A stretch of 64,000 nt of DNA, taken from positions 1,240,001 through 1,304,000 of the forward strand of contig NBAY01000005.1 in NCBI GenBank assembly GCA_002794775.1, written 5' to 3'. Positions 35,885 through 46,859 of this stretch are shown piece after piece; the first letter of the stretch is position 1; each line of letters starts with the position of its first letter. Both the position numbers and the translations under genes were made by a program. The notes under the pieces were generated by a model, which was not told the DNA's origin, did not search any database, and saw nothing but the letters and a program-made list of their open reading frames with translations. Source of the stretch: Porodaedalea pini (Eukaryota; Basidiomycota; Agaricomycetes; Hymenochaetales; Hymenochaetaceae).

Positions 35885-38230
35885 TCAGAAAAGGAGAGAA
35901 AGTGTGTACGCGGAGAGGACCGTCATGGTAATGAACATGAGGGCGTACTGGGGGATCAGGAACGCGGATAGCGTAGCTGCCTCTCCAGTCCCGGAATATA
36001 CTTGTGTGAGGTAGACCTAGAAAGAGACAATTAAGTTACAGGCATTGAATATGCTTTACGTGTCTTTGCTTGCCTGGGTAGTAGCAGTGGGTATACAAGA
36101 TAAAAATCTGTGATGCAAGTTGTGCGAACGCGATCCGAGTTAGCAAAGGCTCGGAGAATGTTGCGGCGAGGGAAGGAGGTCGACGCACATGCACACGAAG
36201 CGCAAAACAACATCGTCTTCACCAATGAGACCGGCAGAGGTGAGACCCTGAACGATGAGGACGCCTAGCAGGGGCATAAGAATCATCTTCCCAACAGCGA
36301 GCGCGCTGATTGCGCCAAGTGGGAGGGAGCTCCATTGCGAGCGGGGAACATTGAGTCGCGCGAGCGCAGAGCCGAGGCAGACCAGCCCCATAGGAACGGA
36401 GGCAGCACCTATGAAGCTGAATGAACGGATGAAGAAAAGTCAATGAACGAATTAGAGTCAGTGAATATGATAAGCAAAACGCACCTAGCAGTATCGAGTA
36501 TAAATGCGAGTGGCGGCTGGCCGTCTGGCGCATTTGGGATAGGCGAGTTGGAGACGGGGGTAAAGAGCGCCTTGAGCGGGGTAACCAGCGCGACGAGCAA
36601 GGAGACGAAGATAGTGATCGTCTGCGGGGTGAGCATCGAAAGAAGGATTGTACGTGCATGAGCAAGGAGGCGATGTCGAAGAGCGCGCGATCGCGGTTGA
36701 ATGGTCGTTGAGGGACCGACGCTCTTCGGTACTCCACCACCTCCTTCTGTGCCCGATTGTCCACGGGTGACATGAAACTTCACGCGACGCGATGGGTCGC
36801 GGACGGGGCTGAATGCAGACTCGGAGTCGACGTGAGTGATGGACGGTGTGGGGGAGGTGATACGCGATGGGCCAGCTTCGGTAGCAGTGTGCGCAGGAGA
36901 GCAGACGCGCGACGCGAATTGCTCGGTCGGGACGGCAGTCGTGTTATCGTCTATCTCTTCGTTGACGTGGAATGAAACGTGTTTCTCCCGCTGATATGAG
37001 GAAGGCTGGGCGAGCCGCAGCTCTGCAAAGCCGGCGTCGGCATGGTGCTCCGTCGTGACCTCCTTCTCCTCGACAGTCTCGGACGCGAACCCAACCCTCC
37101 GAGACCCCTTCTCATCGTCCAGCTCGCGTTTCTTCCCATGATCATCCTCCATCTCCTTCTCCTGCGCCTCTACATCTGCTGCGCTCCTTGCCTTCCGGCT
37201 GCCTCCACCAACAACCCGCCTGCGCATGATACTCATGCCTCGTGACAAACGGCGAACGGACTCCCGTGTCTTCGCCGGGACGCCCATACGGAGCTCCTCG
37301 TCGTCAACTTCGGGGCCGACATAATCCCAAGCGATGAGACGGTGGACGCCCATTGGAAAGAGCGAGATCTGACAAACAAAATGGAGGGGATGCGAGATGT
37401 CGTTTAGTGTCGAATGGAAACGAGAAGAGTCAATCAAAGAATAATGGAAGAGGGACGGTGGATGGGACGAGGAAGAAAGAGGTGAAGGTGGAGGTGGAAG
37501 GAGGCGGACTCGTCAATTGTGCTCACAAAGAAGACAAGGATGAAGGCAGCGACATAAGCAACGGCGACGGTCTGGTCAGTGGAAGCGTTGAAGGGCGCGG
37601 AACCTGTGATGCTCATGATGACCGCCGTTGCTGCACAAAAACAAAATTTTGAAATATATAAGTAGGTGTTCCAAAGACAAGAAGACAAACACGTACGGAC
37701 GTCGCCGACGTTGCTCCACCCGCCTGCTATGATGATGCCGTAGCGGAAGCGATGGGGTACCCAGAAGAACTGCTTCACGAGCCAGGCAATGAATACCCCA
37801 AGAGCCTCGTAGATGACCGCAACAAGGACGAGAGGGCCTTTTGAATCATACAATTATACACGATAAGCAGGCAAGGTGGTAGGAAGCGGAGGAGTTGAGA
37901 CAGTTCACCGAGTGCACCAACATTGTCGGATGTGAAAGCGGGGATGATCCTTGACAGCATTAGAGCCGGAAGCGTGATATTCTGTTGAAATCAGACGCGA
38001 TCTTTGTATATATCGCCGAGGGAAACGAGACATACAAGTAGAATCTGTCCTGTTCCTCTGGCTGCGACAAGCGGGAATATGTCCGCCTTTGTAATAATAA
38101 AACCACATGAGGTACATATGATCCTAAAAGTCTCAATCAGCTACGTTTTGCAAATAAGATGTTTCTTGAAGCCTCACAGACGAAGGAGCGGGCGTACGGA
38201 GACCCAGATTAGAGCGCCCACGGACAGCAT
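35885..38230 (-). CDS. Auxin-efflux-carrier-family membrane protein, copy 2
   Basis: Starts MLSVGALIWVSVRPLLRL and ends ALMFITMTVLSAYTLSLLF. Helix segments parallel copy 1: SNVGDVRT, GSAPFNASTDQTVAVAYVAA, then MGVHRLIAWDYVGPEVDDEE opening a central loop of about 230 residues, longer than in copy 1, with charged and Ser-rich sequence. The second block includes VSLLVALVTPLKALFTPVSN, NAPDGQPPLAFILDTA, MGLVCLGSALARLNVPRSQW, VGKMILMPLLGVLIVQGLTS and LTQVYSGTGEAATLSAFLIP. Intron positions follow copy 1. It is convergent with BRE4-like copy 1, with 194 bp between the stops. Substrate unknown. Confidence 0.88.
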
Positions 38231-38706
38231 CTCGATGTACAGTGACCAAGGGATAGAGAGAAGCCGTACGCAAGCTATTTTAGCGGAACCATCGGACGTA
38301 TGTGTGTTTCCAATGGAATCCCATGCATATAAAGAACGCGCACGGGGGGTCGCCTGCTTGACGGAGAACCGCAAGCGCAGGGCCCGGACCGGTATGTCGG
38401 CTAAATATCTCGGATTCTTTTATTAAATGAAATGCAGAAAGAGGTTAAGAGGGAGGTTTTAGTCTGTTGATACTAGCGGAAACTCCCGCTAGTACTTACT
38501 CAAGTTACTGCTCGATGAGGTGCCAGTGCACGAAATGTGACATGTATCCGTTCGGAGCCTGTGACTGAGAAGCGGGCCGGCTTACCGGCGGTCTTGCACA
38601 CTTGAACCAGAATACGATTACAGGATTGACCGTTTGTTTCTACGCTCTTCATTTGCATCCATCTATAAGCTGCATAGATTTCTTTGAAAAAGATATTATG
38701 CGTCAA
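38231..38706. other. Promoter region between carrier copy 2 and the kinase relic
   Basis: No gene. A CATATAAA sits near 38324. The carrier promoter and the duplicated module at 38707 face each other. Confidence 0.45.
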
Positions 38707-38853
38707 CGAATCAGCTCAAAGGGGTAGATCAAGGCGCAGCCCTATTTATAGCCTGACGGACATTGGCGGCGCCGTAATTAGAAATGACGTAAGTACGGGG
38801 CTGACTTCTAACTGCATTTGTTTTGCGAGTCAAATCGCCCTTCTTCCTTTGAC
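38707..38853 (+). repeat. Direct repeat A: promoter-like module
   Basis: About 145 bp, matched by 40222-40366. Shared blocks include CTGACGGACAT, GGC.CCGTAAT, a long run around TGACGTAAGTACGGG, CGAGTCAAA and TTCTTCCTTTGA. It ends about 30 bp before the ATG of the kinase-like relic. Confidence 0.75.
38782..38798 (+). promoter_or_regulatory. TGACGTAA bZIP-type site in repeat A
   Basis: TGACGTAAGTACGGG is preserved in both copies of the module. TGACGTAA matches the consensus of CRE/ATF-type bZIP factors. Regulation is inferred. Confidence 0.4.
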
Positions 38854-38883
38854 TCGTGAAGAGACTATCGGAAGAGACAAAGT

Positions 38884-39971
38884 CATGAGCGGCGCTAATG
38901 GGAATGCCTTTCGGAGAATTACTAGAGCCATGTCGAAGTCAATGATCAAACCGGAGACTCCGATCACAGTAAGTTCTGCTTTACCTCTGTTCATGATGTG
39001 GATCTGACTGCGTATAGCATCATAACAAATCGCTGTATGTTAGTGGGCCTCCATCGATACACTCGCAGAGTGGCCTCATGGAATTTGAGTGCGATTCAGC
39101 AGTGCTGTTCCCCAATTTGTCGACATCCGGTCAAGTGCCTTGTCTGAAAGCGCTGGATTGGTACCATGGCGGCAGCGGAATCGTGTACGAGGCAGTCCTC
39201 CAGAACCCTGACGGTTCCTACACTGCAGACAAACCCGACTTCGTTATCAAGACGATAGATACGTCAGAGTTGTCGTATGAGGAGTACAGGAATACAAGGC
39301 ATACTACCTGCTCGCACTAGCCAAACGTGCTCGTAGATTCGATGACATTATGGAGAAATTCACGCCGACCTGTTACGGTCTTTATCAGGCTAAAGATTTC
39401 AAAGGCGTGTTCGCGCTAGTCATCGATTATGTAGGCGAGGTGGATTTCAAGGACTATCGGATGTGGTCAGACTCCCACAAGTATGTTAACTTTCTGTTCT
39501 GCGCAGTCAGGTTACTTATATAGTTCACAGAATCGGGGTGTTACAGTCCCTCCTTGCTCTTCACTCACTTGGGCTTTACCACGGTGATCCTGACCAGAGG
39601 AACATTGGTATTTGTCGCAATGGCAAGGACGACATTTACCGATTCTTCGACTATGGCTTTAGCCATTGGCATAAATGTCCTGGCATTGCAGACTGCGAGG
39701 AGCTGCGAATTAAAATTCGTCTCCTCTACAACATGCAGGAGCCTCCGTGGGACCCCATGGATTTGCAGGAGAAGACCATTCGTGAATACGCTTTGCCGTT
39801 CTGCAATCTTGAAGAAGTCGTTGGTAGGATGGGATCTTTCAAGTACGAACCGATCGTTCTGCGCATGACGAGGCAAGCGAACAAGTACGACTCAGATTTC
39901 TATCGGAGTACGTAGAGCTGTTGCGAGAGCCTGGGAAGAAGTACGGGTGGGCTCATTGTCAAATCTCATGA
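38884..39971 (+). pseudogene. Protein-kinase-like gene with two frame breaks
   Basis: Exon 1 starts MSGANGNAFRRITRAMSKSM; a GTAAGT...TAG intron leads to HHNKSLYVSGPPSIHSQSGL, then VPCLKALDWYHGGSGIVYEA and KPDFVIKTIDTSELSYEE. There the frame must shift by one to continue as EYKAYYLLALAKRARRFDDI, MEKFTPTCYGLYQAKDFKGV and VIDYVGEVDFKDYRMWSDSH. After an intron, LLALHSLGLYHGDPDQRNIG carries an HGD catalytic loop and FFDYGFSHW a divergent Mg-binding segment. A second shift near 39905 is needed to reach the natural-looking end YVELLREPGKKYGWAHCQIS. The family resembles the divergent kinase-like genes common in mushroom genomes. Two shifts without usable introns suggest a pseudogene, or sequence errors. 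Confidence 0.65.
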
Positions 39972-40115
39972 TGAACGCGTCGGTTTGTGTTTCCAATCTT
40001 TGTGCTTTCCGATACTGATGTATGAGCCGGGAGAGAAGTACGGGTGGGCTCTTTCTTAAATCCTCTGATAAATGTGTCTTTTGTGTCTCCAATCTTCGTG
40101 TTTCCGATATTGTTG
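39927..40115 (+). repeat. Tandem duplication of the kinase C-terminal end, two units
   Basis: 39927-40023 and 40024-40115 are about 80% alike. Both contain AAGTACGGGTGGGCTC, GTGTTTCCAATCTT or its variant, and TTTCCGATA. Unit 1 holds the terminal codons EPGKKYGWAHCQIS; unit 2 would encode EPGEKYGWALS and stop. Confidence 0.75.
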
Positions 40116-40185
40116 TACAGTTGCTGTTATTGAGAATGATAAAATGTACTCACGTATATCTCCTGTGTGATACTGTGGGATTTCC

Positions 40186-40241
40186 GATTTGCTTTTCATT
40201 CACGAGAGACGCGCGTCTCTCGTGAATCAAAAGCGCAAATC
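40186..40241. repeat. Near-perfect 56-bp palindrome
   Basis: The core 40198-40227 is a perfect 30-bp palindrome (left half ATTCACGAGAGACGC). It extends with one mismatch and a 2-base bulge to GATTTGC...GCAAATC. It lies at the start of direct repeat B. Confidence 0.85.
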
Positions 40242-40366
40242 AACCGAGGCAAATTTGTAGTCTGACGGACATCACGGCACCGTAATCGGAAGTGACGTAA
40301 GTACGGGACTCACTTCGAACTTGCAAACATTAATGTTTCCCGAGTCAAACCGCCTTCTTCCTTTGA
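40222..40366 (+). repeat. Direct repeat B: promoter-like module of BRE4-like copy 2
   Basis: Second copy of the 38707-38853 module, keeping CTGACGGACAT, CCGTAAT and TGACGTAAGTACGGG (near 40293). It ends about 100 bp before the ATG at 40465, where a promoter is expected. Confidence 0.75.
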
Positions 40367-40464
40367 ATACCACCTCCGCGATTTCGCGTCTGGATAAGTC
40401 TATAGCCCACTAATCATCTCCTTTCTCTGGCTTTTCTAGTACGGTGTACTAAGAAGATATCATA

Positions 40465-43400
40465 ATGGGCTCCCATCTCGAAAAGAATCGTGCGAGAAAC
40501 CCAAATTCCTCGGACTCGGGACTCTGCGATCGGACAGGATCACATCCCGAGGAAGAGACTGGCCATCCGAAACTTAGGATACAGGTTCCAAACGGTCAAG
40601 AGAAGGAGACAGCTGCAGACTCGAACGCTTCAACGAATGGAAATGCACTCGCCCCCCAGACTAGCATTGGCCAGGCAGCATCTGTCAAATTCACTCAAAC
40701 TCGCGACTCGCAGAAGGACAACAGCAAGCCTTCCAGACTGAGGCAACTTCTTTCCCCTCCGGACTTTGGTTGGATAAGCAAAAATATGGATGCCACTCAT
40801 CTGAAGCCTACTATACGGGCGGCGGTAGCAGCCTGGATTTCAATGCTATTTGTCGTGATAATGCGGACTGAGAAGCTCATGGGACAGGTAATTTTTTATT
40901 TCCGCTCATTGCTGTGCGACTCTTGATCATACACAGGCAGGTTTTATCATTATCATAGGTCCGTTCGCGATTTTTGAGATGGTTCGACTCTGTCTGATGT
41001 CCGTTCGTAGCTGCTTTTCTCTCGCCGCCTGCAGAGCCCTTCATGCAAGTCCTTGAACGAGAAATGGCAATACTCATTTTTGTGACTACCTCCTACGCGT
41101 TAGTCCAATATCATCCTTATGACACTGGGGTCGTTCTTTATAATGTGAATCATAGATGGACTTGCCTCGGAATTCGTTTGGCTAATCTAGCACGAAAAGA
41201 ATTCAACATTGCCGCAACAATAAAGGATATCTTCTCGGGTCAGTATATTGAAGCTTGGGTATGCCTTTTTAGTAGTTTCTATTCACCAAGCTTCTGAACG
41301 ACCTATACTAGCCCACTGTCATCTGTGCAATTTTCCTTTTCATCGGTACTTCCTTTCTATTGTATACGAAAGCCCGGGTTGGACCAGGACCGTATACCAT
41401 CGCTCTCGTCCTTTCTTGCATTGTAATAGGTACAAGCGTCTGTTACATGCCCGCATACTCACGAACATATCGCTGACGACATTACCAAAGATATTTCGTT
41501 CACTGTTGGGCACCTTTTCCCATACCCGTACTACCAGGTGAGTCTCTTATTCCTTCCTTGGCGCTCGCTAAGAACCCCTTTCTGCACAGACAGGACAATT
41601 TGTTGTCGTACCCATCGCGTTTCACTCTGCAATCTCTCTGCTCTGCTCCGTCTTTATCTTCCCAGAGACAGTCAACGCGCAGTTCATCAAGCGGTTCCGA
41701 AACGTGTTCATTACGCTCTCCAAGGCGATGCGTACACAGCCGACGATCTTCGCAATGTCGCCGCTTTCAAAAGAGTTCAATCCGGCATCTTTCCTCGCCC
41801 AGGTTGATGCGGCAGAAGCTGCGCTTGCACCGCTTGCGGCGACGAGTCGTCTCTTGAAGCGCGACATCTCGTGGGGTCGCTTCGGCTCGAGAGACTTCTC
41901 GCGCCTACATGAGCTCATGCGTCTCATGACAGTGCGAGCGAACGGTATGGCATTCTACTTCAAGATCATGGATTCGTCGGCGAACAAGCAGCCGGGCACT
42001 CCAGCGTTCTCGCTGCTGAACACGCCGATGCCCTCGCCTCCGTCCTCCCGTCCGCCGTCGCCGACACACTCGACGCGCTCTTTGAGCGAGCCGAACACAC
42101 CCTCGAACGCGTCCGTTACATCCGCTTCCACCACGCGGCGTCGGCATCGCAATCGACATTCGGCGCACAATTCGTTGTACCAGCACACCCTAAACTTTTA
42201 CCATTCGCATCACCATCATCACCAACACCATCACCAGCAGCACCTCGCGTCCTCGCTCTTCCACGAGGTGCGTGACCGACCTGTGGAGGGCACGGTGGGC
42301 GTGTTTGAGTCCCAGCGGTACCTCAATCTTGAGACACGTCTCACACACCCGAACGCGGAGGAAGTCCTCCCGCAGATCGTTGCGCATCTTGGTGAGAGCG
42401 TGTCTGAGCTGACAGAATGCTGCGCGGATGCGCTCGACCACCTCGCGCGCTTGTTCGGCCGCATGAACCAGGATCGGTTCTGGAAGCTACTACGTCGCTC
42501 ACGGGAGCGGACTTGGCAAGAGGGAATACACGATGACGAGGCTGTCAAGGCGAGGCTGAGGAGCGTTTTGGACGAGTTTAGGCAGAAGAAAAGGTCTAAA
42601 ATCCGTCGCTCGCTTTTCCTGTAAGGTCTTTCCGTTGCTGAATTTCCATCACACTTAGACACCGCGTGCTCGATTTGTACCGGGTGCATGTCGATTCCCA
42701 TTTATCTGCGCAAACGAACGAGGAACCGCCTCCGCATCGTTATCTTTTCCATTGCTATCTGTACCAATACCATCTCATGTTCTTCGCTGAACATCTCTGC
42801 CAGATGGTACGTCAATGACCACCCTTCATCTCGCTATTTCCTTTTAATGGGCTGATTGTGTTTCGCAACGGCAGCTAGAGGAAATGATCGATCTGGAGAA
42901 GACACGTCCGCGTTCGCGTCTCTGGCTACCCGTGCTCCCGCTCAAGCAGATCCTGATGTGGAGTAAATGGGAACCGACGGACGCAGGGATGCAGCATAAC
43001 GATGATGAGGACCCTAGTGTGTCAATACTTCCTGTCCAGGAGCATAACAACAATTAATTGCTGCCATCGTTAGACACCATCCAAGGCATCGACCCCGAGA
43101 ACCAGGAGCTTCTAGGGCAGACGGAGAGGCGGGATCCGGATGCATTGCCACCCGGAAGTACATTTGAAGCGATAGGGAGCATTTTCCATCGTTCGGTATC
43201 TGCTTTGGGGCATGGAAATGCGGTATTTGGGATCAAGGCCGGTATACTTTCTGGTGAGCTAGAACTCTTTCTCTGATTTATTGCGGGTGTGATAATGACC
43301 GATCATTGGCATCTAGTTCTGCTGAGTCTACCGAATTTCATACCAAGCTCTGCGTTGTTTGCGTACGGTAAGTAGCCATTTGACTATCAACTCATGTGTG

Positions 43401-45143
43401 GGACATGTACTGACTCGTGCATTTGATTGCAGTGAATAGGTCCATCTGGGCGTTGTGCGTATGTCATAAAACGAAGCAGATAATAGGCGCTGACACATTC
43501 TGTCGGCATGTGATAGGGTCATTGGCCAGCTAACGCTTAGCCGTTTCCGCGGCGACACAACGTTTGGCTGGATCTATCGAATAGTAGCGACCTTCCTCGG
43601 AAGCGTCCTCGGGATGGTGATGTGGTAAGTTTGTTAAGTCTTCCTCGGCTCGTCATGCCCACTTACGGTATAACTTATTGCTATAGGTATATCTCAACAG
43701 GCCTGGGAAACGGGAACGCGTATGGCTTGGCGGCGGTCTGCGCGGTCGTCTTCCCGTTCTTGTTCTTCATCCGGCTGTACTATCCCGCCACGCCAGTGAC
43801 ACTTGTGATTTTTATTGTAACAGTTGGCCTAGTAGTTGGCTACAGCTGGCAGGATGCTAGATTGCCTAACCTTTCTAATGCAGGCGAGTGACATTAGATC
43901 GTGTGGTACATGAACGCTGACGATATGTGTCCGTTCGCTCTGTAGGAAAGGGATTCGAGGTAGCTTGGGTACGTCAAATACATTTCTTCATATTCGACGC
44001 TAATTATGTTCTCTACTAGAAACGCTTTTTGTTGGTCACCATAGGTGTCACGGCCGCCTTGTATGCTCACCTCTTTTTCCTTCCTTCGTCAAACTTTTGA
44101 TAAAGAAACCATTATCTCCCCCCCCCCCCCCTCCAGCATTTTTTCGTACCTACCGCCGTCGACGACACTGCGACGCAACCTGCGCACGACGTACGCGACC
44201 ACGTCACAACAGCTCGGACAAGCGTACTGCGACGTCGTGTCGAATGCGACGGTACGGGAAGGCCCGGAGACAAAGGCGATCATGAAGGAGCTGATTGCGA
44301 ACCGCCTGAAGCTGCGCCGCTCGAAGGCGCTCATGGCGAACGTTGTGTATGAGTTCTCGCTCCGTGGGAAGTGGCCGCGCGAGCGGTACGAAGCAATATG
44401 TGAAATCCAGCTGTGAGTGGAAGTTTCTGTTGGTGCAATTTCATTGCGTCGGAGAGAAGCTTGACTCGGTCTTTGGTGTATAGGGAGATTGCATATCTGC
44501 TCTCGCACTTGCGGTCGGTGATGGAGCACCTCGAGTTGTCGTGGGCCCGGGCTTTTCTCAAGCGCACGCGTTTCCTCGAGCCTGAGTTCCAGGGGGACGT
44601 CCTCGCTGTCATTAGTTAGTGCATTCTCTCTTATAATGCTTTCCCCCCTTAGTAAGATTCATCCCGCGTAATCTACAGGCATGGTCTCAACATCGTTGCG
44701 CATAGGCACGCCGCTGCCGCAAGTGACGCCGTGTCCGCTGCTCGATCGCTTCGTTGCACCCCATGACGGAGCGGTGCAGAAGAGCGGTCTGCATATCCTG
44801 CGTACGGACGATCCAGACGATCCAGACGAGTACGCTGGGTTGCCCCGCACACTGACGGCAGAAACGCTTGAGAACGAGCAATATTTGTGCGTGAATCTAC
44901 TTTCTTTTTCCATAATATTTTTCTTTTGAAGTTCTTGTTTTCTTTTCACGTATGGATTTGGGACAGGAGCTGACTTCCGTGTGATCCTTCCACCGATGCA
45001 GGTATTTCAGCGTGGGCGTGGCGACAGCGTTTGGGATTGTGACGCGGCTAGACAGACTAATGATGGCGACGAAGGAACTCGTCGGGGAACACTTTCACAT
45101 CCAAGGCTTACCGGTGTATACCTCGAAGAAGGGAGTGCATTAG
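40465..45143 (+). CDS. BRE4-like membrane transporter (FUSC/aromatic-acid-exporter superfamily), copy 2
   Basis: Paralogue of 31107-35690 with matching exon order. Starts MGSHLEKNRARNPNSSDSGL. Helix block 1: LKPTIRAAVAAWISMLFVVI, AAFLSPPAEPFMQVLEREMA, WTCLGIRLANLARKEFNIAA. Then VVPIAFHSAISLLCSVFIFP, NGMAFYFKIMDSSANK, a His-rich loop (FYHSHHHHHQHHHQQH) and GVFESQRYLNLETRL. Next: LDLYRVHVDS, PPPHRYLFHCYLYQYHLMFF, DPDALPPGSTFEAIGSIFHR, the second helix block (PFLFFIRLYYPATPVTLVIF) and KWPRERYEAICEIQLEIAYL. The end is FSVGVATAFGIVTRLDRLMM then ATKELVGEHFHIQGLPVYTS and a stop at 45141-45143. Function is inferred as organic-anion export. A C11-12 homopolymer lies in an intron near 44120. Confidence 0.86.
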
Positions 45144-45352
45144 AGACTCTTGCGGAGGAAAGAGTGAAACAAAGAGGCGTGAAGTTATACGTATTAATGA
45201 CAGGAGCACAAGGCGGAACACACAATTGAAGAATGAAATGCAATCAAAGTAAAAGAGAGACGGCGAAGCGAAGCGGAAAGTCCGATGGTATCCTAGCATA
45301 AACATATATAAGGTGAAGCTGTAAGGTGCGAGTTGGAACACGCGCCACAAGG

Positions 45353-46264
45353 TTAGGACAGCTTCTCCCATAGAATAACGGCGATGAGAACGATGAGAAC
45401 GACAATGATGGCAGCAGTGACAATGCGCTGCTGATACATTCTGGAGAGATAACGTTAGAAACACCTACTGGGTACGAAATCTGGGGGTTAAGAGGGAGAC
45501 GGTAGGCAGAGGCAGGAGGGTGAAGGAATGGGTTATGGGAGGGCAGAGAACGCACCGACGGATCATCCCCTTCAGCGTCCCAGATGCACGGTCGATTGCG
45601 CTGTCCGCTGTTTGTAACTGTACAGGAGTTCTAGTTATTTCAGTTGCAAGCAACGCAGGAACAGGAATGTACAGTATTCCGTGAGTTCTCAATCTGTTCA
45701 CGCTGACGACGCAAGTCCCGCAGGATGTCGGCTCCCTGATCCTCTGTCTCGAGCGCAACACGCTGCGCGTCCTGCAGGCGGTGTGAGCCGTTTTCCAACA
45801 GGGCCGTGCCCTTCAGCAAGCGGGTACGGTCATTGGATACGCCTGGTTCATCATCCGCTGAGTCGCGGAATGGCGAGCCGCCCGCATCAGAGAGAAGTGC
45901 GGCGCGTGCGCTTGCGGCGTGGAGTGTGCGCGCACGCGCTTTGGCAGACGTGAGCGCGTCCTTGGCACTCTTCGCGCGAGACGCGTAGGGCGCCTTGATG
46001 CTTTGCGGCATACCCTGGAGCTCAATCTCCATTTGCGAGACCTTTTACAGTCTGTCAATGACTAGTAAGGTTGGAAGGACATGAGGCCGTGCGCACCATC
46101 TCATCCGCCTCGTCGAGCTCCATTTCTACACGGCGTAGGGCGGCCTTGCGCTGCTCGCCGCGCTGGTCGGGGCTGTCACCATCGAGCTTCTCGCGGATGC
46201 TAGCGATAATCTGTTCAAAATCTAGCTCGTACGAGTCGAAAAGCGACGTTGGCGAGGTATCCAT
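45353..46264 (-). CDS. VTI1: Vesicle-transport v-SNARE Vti1
   Basis: Starts MDTSPTSLFDSYELDFEQII and carries the N-terminal helical region (SIREKLDGDSPDQRGEQRKA). After an intron come MEIELQGMPQSIKAPYASRA and KSAKDALTSAKARARTL. The SNARE motif runs from LENGSHRLQDAQRVALETED through DILRDLRRQREQIENSRNT (zero-layer Gln in RRQREQI) to LQTADSAIDRASGTLKGMIR. The last exon gives a C-terminal anchor, MYQQRIVTAAIIVVLIVLIA then VILWEKLS. This is a Qb-SNARE for Golgi-endosome and vacuole traffic. Length of about 230 residues fits. It is divergent from uS17m. Confidence 0.93.
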
Positions 46265-46419
46265 CGCGGTGTCGTGAAGTGAAGTGACGTGCGCGCAGCA
46301 CTACACTCACACAGTTACCTTACTCCGACACGTTTTGTATTCGTGGGAATTTGAAGCCTAGCAATTCAGTGTCACTTTCCCTACTTTCACCCTTCCCGTG
46401 TCAGTCGACCTGCACCGTG
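46265..46419. promoter_or_regulatory. Shared divergent promoter of VTI1 and uS17m
   Basis: Only 155 bp separate the two ATGs, so both core promoters and 5' UTRs must lie here. The strand towards uS17m is pyrimidine-rich (TTTCCCTACTTTCACCCTTC). Confidence 0.6.
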
Positions 46420-46859
46420 ATGCCGCCGCTACTTCTGCAGGGTATCGTAACCAAAGTTGGATTCATGAACAAGACGGCGACAGTCAGTGTCTCGCGCTGG
46501 GTCGTCCACCCGCGGACGAAGAAGCGTATGGAGCGTTCCAAGAAGTACCTCACGCACGACCCGCAAAATGGTACGTCCGCATTTCGTCGGGTTCATTGTC
46601 CTCGACGAAACTCAATTTCTTCGTTCAAATACCAGTGTTGCGCATGGCGGATGAAGTAACTATCCAGAACTGCCCGCCTGTGTCTGCTCGGAAGCGGTTT
46701 ACGCTGTACAAGATCCTTCGCAGTCCGGATGCAGAACGCGTCGAGCGTCATCGAAGAGAGGCTGCGGAAGCGGCGACGGCGACGGCATCACCAGCACAAC
46801 CACCGCAACCTCAACCACAACCACCATCAGCAGCAGCAGAGCAGAATGCACGAGCATGA
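46420..46859 (+). CDS. Mitochondrial small-subunit ribosomal protein uS17m
   Basis: Exon 1 encodes MPPLLLQGIVTKVGFMNKTA, TVSVSRWVVHPRTKKRMERS and KKYLTHDPQN. A GTACGT...CAG intron of about 65 nt joins to VLRMADEVTIQNCPPVSARK, RFTLYKILRSPDAERVERHR and a low-complexity Ala/Pro/Gln tail. The S17 pattern (G.V...M.KT..V.V.R...H...K...R.KKY..HD, then GD.V.I..CPP.S..K) is clear, although the usual glycine-aspartate is AD here. Length of about 124 residues fits fungal mitochondrial S17. Confidence 0.9.

Noticed and set aside
39280..39300. 15-nt GT...AG intron to repair the kinase frame
   Set aside because: Far below the size of known spliceosomal introns in such fungi. An indel is simpler.
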